DNA of 64,000 bases from Eutreptiella sp. 'Long Island Sound 2002' (taxonomy: Eukaryota > Euglenozoa > Euglenophyceae > Eutreptiales > Eutreptiaceae): contig OZ038390.1 in the NCBI GenBank assembly GCA_964036045.1, forward strand, positions 41,734,525 through 41,798,524. The letters run 5' to 3'. How positions within the stretch are numbered: position 1 is the stretch's first letter; each line of letters opens with the position of its first letter. The notes under the pieces are model-generated. The model saw only the letters and a program-made list of their open reading frames with translations, searched no databases and was not told where the DNA came from. The position numbers and the translations under genes were made by a program. Below are positions 22,501-35,305 of this stretch, piece by piece.

Positions 22501-24740
22501 ACAATGGGTTTCAATTCACTACCATAAAAGAGCACATGCATGTATGCACGATGTAAGCGGCTTTGTGTGGTGTGTGTTAGCCTCACGAGCGATTGATACA
22601 CGGCTAGTCATGTCCGCTCAACCAGAGTTTGGAGCCTACTATTTGATAAGGTGAAATCCACTCGTGCACCTTGGAGTCCCCCCCCCCCCCGACTGTAGAC
22701 CGAGGTCTTGTAATTTTTTGACACGCGCCCGAGGGCGTGGGTTTTATAAAGTGGCCTTTTTGAAAGTGGGACCTATATTTTTTTTACCCAAAGCTCAATG
22801 TGACATGTTTTCTTAATCTCCTAAGAATGCTGGTTTTTGTGAGGCAACTTTTTTCATTTTCCATTTTTCAACTATAATTTTTTTTGATCACCCCACGATG
22901 CAAACAATCACATAATGAGTCAAAAGAGGGTTATGGTGAAGATGATGATTCTTGGGAGCCCCTTGAACCTTTGTCAAGATTCAACTCACAGTTCGCTAAA
23001 CCGAACCATTGGTCTTGGGTTGCAGCACTCTTAATGTGGTGTCTCTTGATATTTGTTTCCCCTTCGTGTTTACAACACCCCCACGGTAGCATGTAGTAGC
23101 ACCGGGCGTCTGAGAATGGCAGGCCCCGAAGCCATTGTGCACCCGTAGGCCCTCGACAACCTGCGGACCACCTCCATCCTCATCCGCCTAGCCTTGCGCG
23201 TGCGTGTGCGTGTTTGGTGCCCATTTGACAAATTGTGTGACACGCATACATCAATCAAAGTATCCAATGGCTTTTTTTGGTCCTTTTAGGGCTTGGGTTG
23301 AGGTTGATGTCACTTGTCCTTCATTTGCTTGTACGCCGCAAAGTTTCCTTGGTGGGTCTTGTAAAGTGTACTTGTTGAAAGTGGGTTTTATAATTTTTTT
23401 CCCGGGAATGGCCCCCAAATTGGGATGGGTCTAGAAAGTGCCACTTGTTGGTGGAACTACAATCGGAGTGTGGGAGGGTAGAAATGAAAGCAGATCAAAA
23501 GGCGAGGGCAAGACGCTAACACGAAAGACTAAAGACTAAAGATGAAAACAGTACACAAGATGCTAACACCATTTCCCCTCCGGTTGTTTTGCGTGGCCTC
23601 ACTTCCGTTTCTCTCGGCGGTAGGCATGTTTGAACACTGTCCCAATAAAGTTGGGAGGCGTTAAGATGAAAAATTGTTTCCTGAAACGTCAACAAAAGTG
23701 GGAGCCGCGCGAAGGGTCAATCGAGTCACTTAGCACCATTGAAGTCCATGCTTCTGTTGTTGCCTTGTGCCTCTCCTTTTCTCTTAACCGTGCAAGGTCG
23801 GGTTCCTGAATCGGACGGGGGCTTTTTGCCATAAGCTCGTGGGGATCACAATGTCTCTCAGTGGTATACTCCTCAGCTTCTCCTCAGTAGCTTGTCCTCG
23901 AAGTCCCCCGACAGAGGACAGGGGACGGAGGGAAGGCGATGGCAGGCGTCGCACGGAGCGCCATTGACTGCGCCCTCATCACTGGCTGCCGTGCCCAGAC
24001 CGCGCCGCACACTCCAGTCGGCGGTCCCCACAGGGCTCTCAGAGCCTGCACCCACACCACTCGCGAGTAGTGAGCCGCTGCACCCGTCGACGATGCCCCA
24101 CAGGCCTCGTGGATGGCACGGCACTAAGCATTGGTGAATAGAATAGTGAGGTGCCTCAGCCTTCCCTGCACTGGCACTGACAGGACCCATTTGCGGCAAC
24201 GGTTAGGACGGCTAGGGTAACCTACAATCCAACATGCATTGGGTTCTCAGCATTAATGCCATTATATTATAATTTACCTTACACAGCAAAACCTATCTGC
24301 ACTAGAAATCAGGATTCTGGATGGCGCAAAGAAAGGAGGGAGTTGATCGTCTTTCAACCTAATTCGATGCATTCAAATTCTAGTTGGGTTGCATCTGAAT
24401 TTCGCCCTGCCCCAGTGGTCCCCACCGGCAGGGCCCGGCAAAAATGAATTCTGAGCCTGATTTCGAATTTGACACTGACTTTCACAGCAAATTTCACAAA
24501 CGGAGCACGGATCCGTCGAATGAACACAACGACAGACGCATCAGAGAAGTCCTCCGTTGGAACTCCCCCGATTTGCACTTTGCTGTGTTTGTTGTTTACA
24601 CCCAGTGCCTTGTGTGTTGGGCTGGATCTGAAGGAATCGATCTTTACTTTACGAGAGCTTGTGATGCATGAGTTGTACGCTTTTCGGTCCCGTGCATAGG
24701 CATGTTCTAAGTTTGTTCTCAAAAAAATTGGACACGCAAC
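19563..24740. other. intergenic; no gene recognised
   Basis: Only short ORFs without recognisable domains. Runs of C or G occur at about 22075, 22209-22240, 22471 and 22678. A (GA)n stretch is at about 21427-21441, and A/T-rich DNA lies around 22700-22880. The promoter of the MKT1 gene is presumably in the last few hundred bases; no clear element was seen. Confidence 0.5.
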
Positions 24741-27700
24741 ATGGCGCTCAACTCGACTGGCACTTTTTTCAATAAACTCGTCCGCCGAAACGACCTCGCG
24801 GAACTGAAAGGAACTCGGTTGGCCATCGATGCCAATCACTGGGTCGAAAATCTGGAGTTCGTGGAGCCGTATCATGTGGCTATGGGGGGCATACCGTTGA
24901 GTCTGAATACGGCTGTCGACGCAGAGCTGGAGAAGCTGGCCAGATATGACATTCGGCCCTTGTTCGTGTTCGATGGTATCAAACTGCCGCCTGCACCCCC
25001 CATGAACGCAGACAGTAAACCGCTGAACTCCGGTGTGCAAACTCTGGGCGTTAACCAGTACCGTCGGAGAGAAGAGGCCTGGAGACTATATCAAAAGAAT
25101 GACTATGCCTCCGCCAAAAAAGAATTCAGGGAAGCTGGAACCGCAGTGCCTAGTTCCGACTTCATTGAGGCAGTCATTAAGTACTTCCGCCAGCGAAACG
25201 TCGAATTTTTCCGGGCACCATATTTGTCCTGGGCGCAGTGCGCATGGTTTTGCGGGCAAAAGGACCGTGTGGCGTCGGCCGTGTGGGGCAGCGAAGAAAT
25301 TCTTCTGTTCATCGGTTTAGTGCAATTTGACAAACTGATCCTGAGGCTGGACTTCGACAAAGGTTAGTGCTTTGCCGTTTATGTGGAATTTCGTTTCATA
25401 GTCCTGGTGATTGGCATACTGCGTTGCTTCTCTGACCACAGGAATCTACGAATGGGTTTCTCTTCAAGAAATCTGTGAACACCTGGGCAGCAACAGCGGG
25501 GCGGTGCCTGTGCCCATCAGTGTTTCCCAGTTTATTGACTGCTGCATCTTGGTTGGGTTCCGTGGAGGTTGGCACGAAGGAAACCAATACCAAAGTGAAG
25601 AGAGCGGTGCTGCCCCTCCTTCCGCCGTGCAATTCCCTTGTAGTTCAGTTTTTTTGTAGCTTTGCCGCTTCCGCAGTAAACCAAGAATACGCACCAGGAA
25701 CAGCCTCTGACAGGGGACATTCCAAAGGTCTCAGCTCGTGGGTTCACGGTGCACGCGGAGCCCACGCGAGCAGTGCACTGACCGCTCAATCTCGAAAAAA
25801 TAATCACCCTTTTTCTTCTTCTTCAATATTTAGAGATGGACGGATTGCGTGATGGTATTGGCAGCAGCATCCAAGGCCTGCCACACGACAACAGTGCTAT
25901 GGCTTTTGCCCAATGCTTCAAGGACATCACGGTGGTTGCGAGAGATTTGATCCAGTTCCGTTCGGGCCCCTCGTTGCTGGAATACAAAGTGCGCACATTC
26001 GCTTTGAACACCATGTATCTTGACCAGGTGAGCCAAAAATGACCATGCTTGCTGCGAGCGATGATTTGTATGATAGCATCCATCGGCTTTTTCGTGAAAT
26101 CACCGGTTCGGTCATCACATTGCCTCTGCAGGTGCTGGAGCAGTTTTTGCGCGTGAAAAATCTCGTGCTGCACCATATCATCTTGAACATGGAGTGCGTG
26201 GCGATTCCGATCAGCATGCATAACAACACGCACCCTGAGAAGGACCGCAATTATTACAACAATTCTATGATGACCATGCCCCAGCGCAATGTGATCAACA
26301 ATATCGTCCCAAACAATCTTCACACGATTATTGGCCCCCGCCTGCCGAATTTGGTGTGCGTGTAATCTCGCCGGGCAACGTGTTGCATGGTGTGCTGGTA
26401 TCCTTTTTTTGGTGACACATTCCCGGCCACACGTCTTTTCCACAGGTCTACTTTTTCTTCTCGATTGGGCTCGTTTCCCCGCAAGTGATCCACAATGTTG
26501 TGCGCAACACAATGATGGATTACCTTCCGACCATTGATTCCTACGAATACAGGTGTATTTGTGTGGTGGATGTGCATCCGACCGTCGTGCATGGAAAATG
26601 ATGCGTGCATACACGGGCAGAGTGTGTTTGCCACAGATTTAGTTGAGACAGTCAACAGCCGACATTGTCAGGCTCGGCCCCCCAAATGGCACCCCACGCA
26701 AGTTTATTTTGAGACCAGGGTACCACTGGCAATCCCCAGTTCCTGCCACTTGCTCGCTCTGGCTTGTTCAGGGATCTGTTGCAGAAGATTGTGCCGTTGC
26801 GCACGCAGATCGCATACTTGTTGATCAACTGTATGATGCGGAAAGATGAAGTGTATTGGAAGGTGGTCCCGCATGGAGGCCGACGTCCGGTGATGAGCTA
26901 CATCCAGTGGCACACCGAGAAGGTTTGCGTCGAGTCACGCAGGGCATGTTGGGGAGGACTGCTGTTGAGGGTTTAAATGGTCGGTCAGCAATAGCATTAC
27001 GGTAAGCCGGGGGGCAACCCCCATGCATAAAAAAAATAGCATTACGGTATTGCGGGATTGCCATCCCCTGGCTTTTCACTCAGTTGGCCAGCGTCAGTGA
27101 CGAACTGTTCTTTGCTTTTGCGTGTGATTTTACAATGCCAAGTTTGTAGATTGTGATAATCGCAACTGTTGGGTCGTCAATCGAGCATTCTAGTTGGGGC
27201 AGGTGACAGTTGCAGCATTAGAAATTGCCCTGTGCCACTCATCTTTGATTCCTCCATCCCTCTCGTGCAGACGATTGCCCTGCACACTCCACCCGAGCTG
27301 TTGCTGGATGATTGGGATGTCACTTGGAAGCGGGACTTTGCAGAACAGCTCCCGAAGGAGGGCAACAACGTGATCATGAATTTCTGCACCGTGTTGCCAT
27401 TTGCGAAGTGCGCCTTGAAGGTGTGGTGCGTGTTTGCAGCTCAGGTCATGCGGCTTCAGTTGCGGCGGAGCCGGAATTGCATATCCCCGTTACCAATTTT
27501 TGTAGCACCCTTTGCGCCTGTGATCTCTGTTTCTTTTCAGGCGAGTGTTGGCCAGCAGCACCATGTTTACGGCCCACCAAAAGTGTACAACCAGTTTGAG
27601 GAAGTGGTGTGCGTGATTTTGCTCAAGAGCCTGGATTTGCTCGGCTATTTCACGCATCCTCCGCAGCAGAAGCCTCTGGGTACCGATGAGAGCGGTACCA

Positions 27701-28701
27701 GTCTGTTCGCAGAGGCCCTGTCGGATGTGCATTGGCGCTACGCCGAGCAGGGGGTGCTGTTTATCGAGCTCATCCGCACAGGAGCTTTGAACTGCCAGGC
27801 TTTCAAGCCACCATATTCCAACCCGAGGTATTGACCTGACCAAGTGTAGCTCAAGGGTTAGTGAGGGCTATTGCCCGTGGTCGGGCGTTGAGGGTTGGTG
27901 CGGTTTCTCAGAGTTGCTCAGGTCGGTGAGGGTTGTGATGACGCAGTAGCATGCCTCCACTGGAGCCTCAGCCACGTAACAGCATTGTTTGGACACTTTT
28001 CGTGGATGGGTATTCCTGGCCTTATTCCAATGCCCTCTCCTATGTTACACAGTGACAACGTCGTCACCATCACGCTGATGACGGATCCCAATGTCTTGCT
28101 GATTAGTCGTGTCTTGTCCATTGTGCCGATGAATCTGAAGTCTGAGGATTGGGGCAGCAACATCGTGGTTCGAGACCTGTGCGCATTCCATGTGCTTTTC
28201 AAGTCGTTGTACAAGACCCTCCGAAACCTCTGTGAGATCATCATGATGATCATGTTTATGGATAACCGTGTGAAGGCGACATCTATCAATATGGACAGGT
28301 GCAGATCCTGTGAAGCCTCGTTGGTCATATGATGTCTTCCTCTTGGCAAACACCCCACCCACCCTGCGCAACCATCAAGACCATCGCGCAATACCCGTTG
28401 GTTGCCGCCCTCTGATAAAGGACGATCAAAGTGTTGTTTGGAAGAGGCAACATATATTCCCTCCCTCTGTGAAGTGGTGGGCAGCATTGATTGATTTTGC
28501 AGTATGCTTGTTTTTTCATGGCACCAGTGGCTGTCTTCCATCTACTCCTTCTGCTGTTGGCGCCTTTATAGTGCATGCTGTTATCTCTCAGTGCTACACT
28601 GTTCACGGAGTTGGCGAATCGTCTGCCTTTCAATGACAATATCAACACCGCCATGGGAATTGTTGTCTACTACTTGTTGTTGCGGCAGCATAATGCGCAA
28701 G
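24741..28701 (+). CDS. MKT1: MKT1-like post-transcriptional regulator, exons 1-10
   Basis: Ten exons: 24741-25362, 25442-25567, 25834-26027, 26132-26353, 26446-26552, 26772-26922, 27271-27420, 27541-27827, 28053-28298 and 28592-28701. All introns are GT-AG and phases agree throughout. With the last exon at 35468-35706 the CDS is 2454 nt, 817 residues (yeast Mkt1 is about 830). The N-terminus is an XPG/PIN-like fold: GTRLAIDANHW (Asp30), RPLFVFDGI (Asp78), VWGSEEILLF and SQFIDCCILVGF. The middle has NNLHTIIGPRLPN-LVYFFFSIGLVSPQ and DSYEYR, typical of the Mkt1 family. The C-terminal part has VLLISRVLSIVP and NRLPFND...MGIVV. In yeast Mkt1 works with Pbp1 in mRNA-level regulation; that role is inferred here from family. 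Start: ATG 24741, first in the frame. Unspliced read-through of the last donor would stop at 28799. Confidence 0.88.
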
Positions 28702-29227
28702 GTAATTTCCCCTCAGTCCATCTTTGGATCTGCGTGGCCTTTTTCCAAGACGTGCAACAGCTTCTTCCCGGGGACATGCGCCAGACGGATTTCATGTGAA
28801 GAGTCTGGTAGCGGAGCAACCGTGCGGACCCCCTCTCCCTCCTGACATTAGGCACCTCAAAACGAGTCGTCTGAGGTCCTCGGACACCATCGACACTAGG
28901 CATAACTCCGAGCAAAGGCGGGCCCCTGAGAATTGCCCCGTTCCGGCTTTTTTCTAAGGAAGCATGAACCAACCACGTTAGCGCAGGGTTACACGTTCCG
29001 GATTTTGGGGACAGAAAAGGGATTGCTTTTCTTGAAAACTGGGTGTGCCCCTCAACATCCTCCCAATGACCCAGGCACACTGGCAAATGATTTCGTGCCA
29101 CAAGCAGCAACGGCTTTCCCATCAAGGGCGGTTTTTTAAGGCCATGTTTTCTTGTGAAATCACCTTGAAGAGAGGTTGTTAGATCAAGCGCAGTATTTGG
29201 TTGACGACCGCATTTCCGACCGCCTCC
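28702..29227. other. 5' part of last MKT1 intron
   Basis: Begins with the donor GTAATT after the exon ending ...GCGCAAG. If the intron is retained, the frame continues 32 codons to TGA at 28797-28799. No other feature was recognised up to the target-site copy at 29228. Confidence 0.7.
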
Positions 29228-29235
29228 AACCGCTG
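29228..29235. repeat. putative 8-bp target-site duplication, left copy
   Basis: AACCGCTG directly abuts the left end of the KDZ-like transposon. The same octamer abuts the right end at 35397-35404. Confidence 0.65.
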
Positions 29236-29238
29236 TAT

Positions 29239-29262
29239 GCACGAAGTCGCCCCCCCCTACCT
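29239..29262 (+). repeat. left terminal inverted repeat of KDZ-like element
   Basis: GCACGAAGTCG, eight C, TACCT. Perfect complement of 35365-35388. Confidence 0.85.
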
Positions 29263-29520
29263 CCCCCCCCTACCTACCCCCCCCCCCCTACCTACCCCCC
29301 CCCTACTTCCCCCCCCTACCTCCCCCCCCCTACCTTCCCCCCCCCTACCTCCCCCCGCGTACCTCTTCCCCTCCCTACCTCCCCCCCCCACCTCGTCTCC
29401 CCCCCCCCCTACCTCCCTCCCCCTACGTTGCTACTCCTACCTCCCCCCCCCCCCCCCCCACCACCAACCCCCCATCCCCCCCGCCCTTCCCGAGCAACCC
29501 CCGCCCCCCACCCCACCCGG
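29249..29520. repeat. C-tract repeat (CCCCCCCTACCT-like)n
   Basis: Tandem, irregular runs of 5-10 C separated by TACCT or TACTT, then a long C run near 29443-29459. It is the subterminal region of the transposon's left end. The right end has a shorter version (35306-35365). Such tracts can form i-motif or G-quadruplex structures (inference). Confidence 0.85.
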
Positions 29521-29534
29521 ACCCTTGCGTTGGT

Positions 29535-30490
29535 AGACCGCCTTTTGGCTGCACAGCCTTGTGTGTGCACCGCCTTGCCTGTGGCCCCTTAAATAACAAG
29601 ACTCCTGCGGTGGCCACAGACCGCCTTTTGTGTGTTCCGCCTTGTGTGTGCACCGCCTTGTGTGTGCACCGCCTTGCCTGTGGCCCCTTAAATAACAAGA
29701 CTCCTGCGGTGGCCACAGACCGCCTTTTGTGTGTTCCGCCTTGTGTGTGCACCGCCTTGCCTGTGGCCCCTTAAGTAACAAGACTCCTGCGGTGGCCACA
29801 GACCGCCTTTTGTGTGTTCCGCCTTGTGTGTGCACCGCCTTGCCTGTGGCCCCTTAAATAACAAGACTCCTGCGGTGGCCACAGGCCGCCTTTTGTGTGT
29901 TCCGCCTTGTGTGTGCACCGCCTTGCCTGTGGCCCCTTAAATAACATGACTCCTGCGGTGGCCACAGACCGCCTTTTGTGTTTACCGCGTTGTGTGTGCA
30001 CCGCCTTGTGTGTGCACCGCCTTGCCTGTGGCCCCTTAAGTAACAAGACTCCTGCGGTGGCCACAGACCGCCTTTTGTGTGTTCCGCCTTGTGTGTGCAC
30101 CGCCTTGCCTGTGGCCCCTTAAATAACAAGACTCCTGCGGTGGCCACAGACCGCCTTTTGTGTGTTCCGCCTTGTGTGTGCACCGCCTTGCCTGTGGCCC
30201 CTCAACTAACATGACTCCTGCGGTGGCCACAAACCGCCTTTTGTGTGTTCCGCCTTGTGTGTGCACCGCCTTGTGTGTGCACCGCCTTGCCTGTGGCCCG
30301 TTAAATAACAAGACTCCTGCGGTGGCCACAGACCGCCTTTTGTGTGTTCCGCCTTGTGTGTGCACCGCCTTGCCTGTGGCCCCTTAAATAACAAGACTCC
30401 TGCGGTGGCCACAGACCGCCTTTTGTGTGTTCCGCCTTGTGTTCGCCCCGCCTTCTGTGCGTACCGCCTTGCCTGTGGCCCTTCAAAGAA
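29535..30490. repeat. 83-bp minisatellite inside transposon
   Basis: About 11 tandem copies of an 83-bp unit that includes GCCTGTGGCCCCTTAAATAA, CAAGACTCCTGCGGTGGCC and ACAGACCGCCTTTTGTGTGT. Some units carry an extra 16-bp block (CCGCCTTGTGTGTGCA) giving 99 bp. Copies differ by only a few substitutions, so the array is young or homogenised. Because 83 is not a multiple of three, reading frames through it rotate; the ORFs it generates are not taken as genes. Confidence 0.9.
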
Positions 30491-30973
30491 CTTCACTCCT
30501 ACGCACCACCTAACCGTTCTTTGCTACGGCTCCCTTCTCGCCCAAACACCTCCACCCCATCTGCAAAGAGGAGACCAATGCAAGCACAACAGCCACGAAA
30601 TCAAAACACGAACTGCGACCCATGGTGAGTGATTGCTACCACTCGAGTCCGATGTGTTGCTGCACCGTATGCAGCGCCAAAGTCAACACGTGACTATGAA
30701 CAGAAGAACGAGTATGGACGCAGGGTGCCAAGCATGGCGGCACACCAAAGAATGCAGAAGACAAGCGACAAGCCACCGCAGTAGGAACACAATACCACGG
30801 CATAGCGGCCCACGCAAAAGGTGCCATATATGATGGACTCAAACAACGGAGGACACAGGTGAAAACTTAAATACAGTGTGTAACCAATGGGCACCATGTG
30901 CCAATGGCACCATGGGAGCGATGAATGCAAGTAGACGGTGATGTAGACAGCACGTACTTACACCGCTCACCGA

Positions 30974-33900
30974 CTACTCCGGAACACCAACCTTCGGCTG
31001 CTGCTTCTCCACGGTCTTGTTCGGCAGCAAGAAACTTTTTGGCGGCACCAGCTGCACGCGCTTATTCCGGTCGACTTGCTCCACACCATACTGCTGCATA
31101 ATGGGGGTTGGGCCACGCACAGGCAACAACACGATCCACAGCGAAGGCAGCGGTGCCATGGGGGACTTCTTCGTCAGCAGCAGCAACAACCCCTCATACT
31201 GAAAGCGCAGCAGCACGGCCTTACCTGTTGCAAGGACAAACGGACGAAAGTAAAGAAGAGATGTATTGCGACCAACAAAAGGCCCGTTCGCAACGCATGT
31301 GTAGTTGTACACACCCACTGTACTTGGGCACTTCACTTGCCCCTTGCCGAAGATGCCCTTCATCACCGGGCGGACCGCGATGGGTTCGTTGCCACGCAAG
31401 CGCAACAAGAAGAAGGTCACAATTTTGTCGTAGTTCGCCACAGACAAACCGGAGGGTGGCTCCCGCAACTTTTGGAAGTCCTGCGCCTCTTTGTCCGCAT
31501 CCCACTCCTTGAAACCCCCAACTTCAATACTAAGGGTCCTCAGCTGATTCCTGACGCCCTCCGACATTACCACTTCATGGTGCCTCAACTTGTCGGGGAC
31601 TAGAAAGACGAAACATACCCATGTGACGAAAGAAAACGTGATATGCGTAAAGTGTCAGCGAACCTACGGAGCAGGAACACGACGAAGCAGGAACCTTCGC
31701 TATCCTTCTTCTCTGCCACGGCCTTAGGGGCACGGCCCGGAGGAAGGGGTGCAGGAGCTGCTGCCTCATCTGGCATCGCGTCATCACCGTGCAATTCACC
31801 TTCGTCAACAGTGGCCTCTTTTTCCGCGGCTGGATCACCTACAATGATAAGAGTAACATGATGGCAACATGGAACGGAGAAGTGCTTCCAAGGCGTTAGG
31901 TTACCGCCACACACCTGCAGCACCAACAGGAGCACCACAGGAAGACGTAGATTCGGCAGTGGATGGGGACAAAGGATCGTCCTTCCCCTTCAAATTGGTG
32001 GCAAACAGCTGCTTCGCGATACCGTCCATGTCGGGCTGATCAAGGGCCACTCGCTTTAGGGCCGGTGAGGATGTTGCTGACGCTGGACTTGGGGGCTGCG
32101 CGCGCTTGGACCCAATGCGCCGCGAGACGGAGCCCATGGCCACGTAACCAGACGAACCCGATGCCGTTGACGTAACCGGGCGTGCCAAGTGTGCGACGGG
32201 GTTGTTAGCCGGGAGCGTGTTGGGGGAAGGCGACGCATACGTCATTGCCCGATGCAAGGCCGCCGATTGCCGCAGAAGGAAGTTCGACAAGCTAACGGCA
32301 ACTGTCGGCTCAACGATCAAAATAATCCAAGTAAGGGGATCCTCCAGCTGCTCCTCACGTGCCATAGTTGGTGCAGAAGGCTTCAAGATGCCAGCCGGGT
32401 CGCCCCCTGCCCCCAGGTAGCGATTGTGGGCCTCACAAACGTTCCAAAGCAGGAAGAAGAACCGGACATCATTCATGGTAGGTGCAATGTACTTGAAGCG
32501 CGACAACCATACGAAGAGCTGCTCGCACGCCTCACTGTTGACGCCTTCCAAGGCAGGGATGTCGTCTGCATTGTACTTCGTACACTTGTGGTTCACCTCG
32601 TGGAACCTATGAGCAACAGAAGCAGAAGCTTCATCCATGCATTGCATGTATCCTTGTTATGGCAAGGTATGAGGATTGCAAGTATACCTGTCCACAAACC
32701 AAGTCACGTCCTCCAAAGTCGAAAGCTTGTGCTTGCGAACGGATTGGTCGCAGTGACAACCGTTGTCATACCCAGCGTAATGAATGACGACACCATCCTC
32801 CCGCAGAGTGTGGACATAGTTGAGGACATCGTGCGTAGACTCTGGCTGTATCAATTCCGACAACTCAATAATGCAGTTGCAAGGCCGAGCAGTTGCTAGC
32901 AGACCCGACGTCTTGCCCGGGTGCACAACGAAGGTCTTCGTGCAACCCTCGTCGCTCACTGTGCTTGTAGTCTTGGGCTTGGTCGGCTGTTGTTGTTGCT
33001 TGGCCCGCGTACGGAGGGCAATCACCTCATCTTCTTCATCATCGCTCTCATCCAAAAGTTTGGGAACGACCGGTTGATCCACAGGTTTATGCTCACGGCA
33101 GTAGGCAGAACCAGTAGTCTTGTCAGGCCATTGGGAGCATTGCAAAGGGATGTTCAAGCCTGTTGTTGGATGTAGTCCCCGCTCACCACGTTGATGTTGA
33201 CACACACGGCGGCAAACCTTCTCGTGCCCGTCCAGAATCACCACCTCCTCAAACCTCTGGAGAGCTGCAGTAAGGTATGCCACTTTGTCGTCCCCAGCCT
33301 TCTTGAAACTCATGTGCCTCACATGCTGGGGCCCCGCTGTTGTGCACCTACACATGACGCAAACAAGAGATGGTAGTTGTCCACTCACCAAACCGAAGGG
33401 TAACACCACTGTAGTAAACACACACCTATGGTGCCGCGAAGGCATTCCATTGTTACGGATGCGGGTGTTCAACATCTCAAAGAGTGAGTCATCCCGGAGA
33501 TCCGTATCGGGCATGACGTCCTGCACCATCTGCTCTCGGTGATAGCGCATGGCCCAACGCAAGAACAAACCCTTCTTCAAAATCTTTGGTGGTATCCCCA
33601 ACACAAGACCTTGTGTGTGGAAGCTAGCATGTTGCAGCGTCAACCTCACTTCCGTGTCATCGATGTCGCGCTTGCGCAAGACGGACCTAAATATTGCACA
33701 GATGTTGTGCACTGTAGGCACACATCTTGGAAATGGACGCAAAAACGGACGTTGCACACACCTATTCGTGACCATCATGTATGGCCGTTCCTCGGTGAGT
33801 CGATAGGATTTACCACCAACGGTGAAACCATCGTAGGTATAGTGTATGTCGCACGAAGTACAGGTGCCCTTCACAAGTTGAATATCCTTCGGCCTCCCCT

Positions 33901-34288
33901 AAGGAAGAACGGGAACGCAATATGGTACTTACAACATTGGCAGAGCGGATTACATCGTACGCGGAATGAGCACCTCAGCATTCCCCAATACTTCCAGAGT
34001 GGTAACATGGGCTGCTTCCAGATTCCCACCGCACGCGTGGCAGGCATCACAGAACGGCAACAAATACATCGGCGGCTGGTATGTCAACTCCAAAATGCCA
34101 CATTGACGCTAGCGATTGAGGGCGCGGAACACATGCATCGAAGTTGCCTTGATTCCCACGGTCTGCAAGTCTACCAACAGTGCGTTGATGGGCCTTGTGG
34201 GCCAAGGATGCGACCAGAATTGCCTATAGTGCTCTGCATAGCGAGCAACATATGTTGCAACCACGTCCTCGACTGAATCGTAATTCAT
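30974..34288 (-). CDS. KDZ-type transposase with cysteine cluster, multi-exon
   Basis: Minus-strand exons that join well: about 33909-33762, 33686-33426, 33347-32688, 32606-31915, 31838-31668 and 31599-30974. Most introns are 70-90 nt, run from GT to AG, and most exon ends read AG|GTRT. Two 5' exons (within 34288-33980, first ATG 34288) are less certain. N-terminal part: PFCDACHACGG and GTCTSCDIHYTYDG, a CxC-type cluster. Catalytic core: first Asp in EEVVILDGHEKVCRRVC; zinc-like QCSQWPDKTTGSAYCREHK; second Asp in HYAGYDNGCHC; histidine/cysteine segment EVNHKCTKY; Glu in LEGVNSEACEQLFVWLSRF. This order (DG.xK...C, YDxGCH, H.KC, xNSE..EQ) is that of KDZ and HMGXB3-related proteins. The long tail beyond the core (EKKDSEGSC onwards) was not recognised. 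It would cut and join its own terminal repeats. No disruption was seen in the core exons. Confidence 0.75.
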
Positions 34289-34537
34289 GGTGATGCACAA
34301 TATCCTGTAGAATGGGTGATGGAAAAGCCGTGGTCACAAATGCACAGGCTACATGATGCCCTTGCCTTGTAACTTGCACTTGTAACCCTGTAAACCAGTC
34401 TCACTTGTAACCCCGCGGAAAACGCGGAAAATCGCGACGCAACAGACGCAACAATCAGAATTGGCCCACTTGTGGGCAAGGTGGCTACGTCGCCCCTGCC
34501 TACGCCTACGCCTATGAGAAAGGAAAGGAAGAAAGAA

Positions 34538-34650
34538 AGCCCCTGAATGCCTCCTTCTCGAGCCGGGGAAAAGCTCGAGGCAGGGATCTTCAAGCCCCTG
34601 ATTGCCTCCTCCTCGAGCCGGGGTATGAAAGCTCGAGGCAGGGATCTTCA
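34538..34650. repeat. tandem pair of 55/58-bp hairpin units
   Basis: Two adjacent units begin AGCCCCTGA and end GCAGGGATCTTCA. Each contains an inverted repeat, GCCTCC..CTCGAG against CTCGAGGC, around a GCCGGGG loop. Confidence 0.85.
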
Positions 34651-34689
34651 AGTGCCGGTCTCGGCGAATGGGCTACATCTCACCATGAT

Positions 34690-34965
34690 GGTTGGGGCCC
34701 AAAAGAGGGCGGAAATGCTACGTCACCCCTGCATTCTCGGGGGTCCCCAACAAAGGGAACAAAATCAGAAGTCAAAACCTACGCCGGGGGTCACCCTGAT
34801 GCACCACGCAACAAAGCGTGGATTCAAATATTGTCCCGGTTTCCTCAATAGCACCGGACGGTTGGGGCCCAAAAGAGGGCGGAAATGCTACATCACCCCT
34901 GCATTCTCGGGGGTCCCCAACAGAGGGAACAAAATCAGAAGTCAAAACCTACGCCGGGGGTCACC
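34690..34965 (+). repeat. 106-bp direct repeat pair
   Basis: 34690-34795 and 34860-34965 differ at two positions by eye (G/A and A/G). Each starts GGTTGGGGCCCAAAAGAGGG and ends CGCCGGGGGTCACC. They are separated by 64 bp and lie in the transposon's right subterminal region, upstream of the transposase gene. Confidence 0.9.
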
Positions 34966-35305
34966 ATGACGCCCCTAGGGGCCCCTAGTATACCAAAGTA
35001 TGGGTCTCTAGTACGGCCAGACGCCCAAATAGCCACCGCTATAGAGCGGGGAGGCAGAATCAGAAGTGGCCCACTTGTGGGCAAGGATGGGGCAAGGTGG
35101 TATAACCCCTGCCGCCTGGGGGATCCCCACCGCCTCAGAGCGGGGGGCAGAATCAGAAAAGAGCCCACAAGTGGGCAAGGTGGCTACATAACCCCATTGG
35201 GCGCCTTCGGCGCCCGTTGGCTCCTTGGGCCCATACCTTTGACAACTAACTGTCGGCCGGAGGCCCTGGGGGGGGGGGGTAGTTGGCGTCCTAGGACCCG
35301 CGGAG

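Larger units (their letters stand above)
34464..35176. repeat. diverged repeats with GCCCACTTGTGGGC palindrome
   Basis: A 14-bp perfect palindromic hairpin motif occurs at 34464-34477 and 35069-35082 (GCCCACTTGTGGGC) and at 35163-35176 (GCCCACAAGTGGGC). Each copy is preceded by AATCAGAA and usually followed by AAGGTGG...ACCCCTGC. The 34690-34965 direct repeats share the same frame of short phrases (CAGAAGT, CACCCCTGC, GGGG...CCCC). Confidence 0.75.

Noticed and set aside
29423-30387. Repetitive ORFs on both strands over the 83-bp array and a proline-rich ORF over the C tracts
   Set aside because: Open only because the repeat units lack stops; frames rotate with the unit length.
31211-31245. 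A 23-nt mini-intron in the last KDZ exon (GTAAGG...TTTCAG)
   Set aside because: Much shorter than the 70-90 nt introns of the same gene; reading straight through keeps the frame open.
33539-34276. 245-codon plus-strand ORF
   Set aside because: Lies opposite KDZ transposase exons and shows no domain; taken as a shadow.
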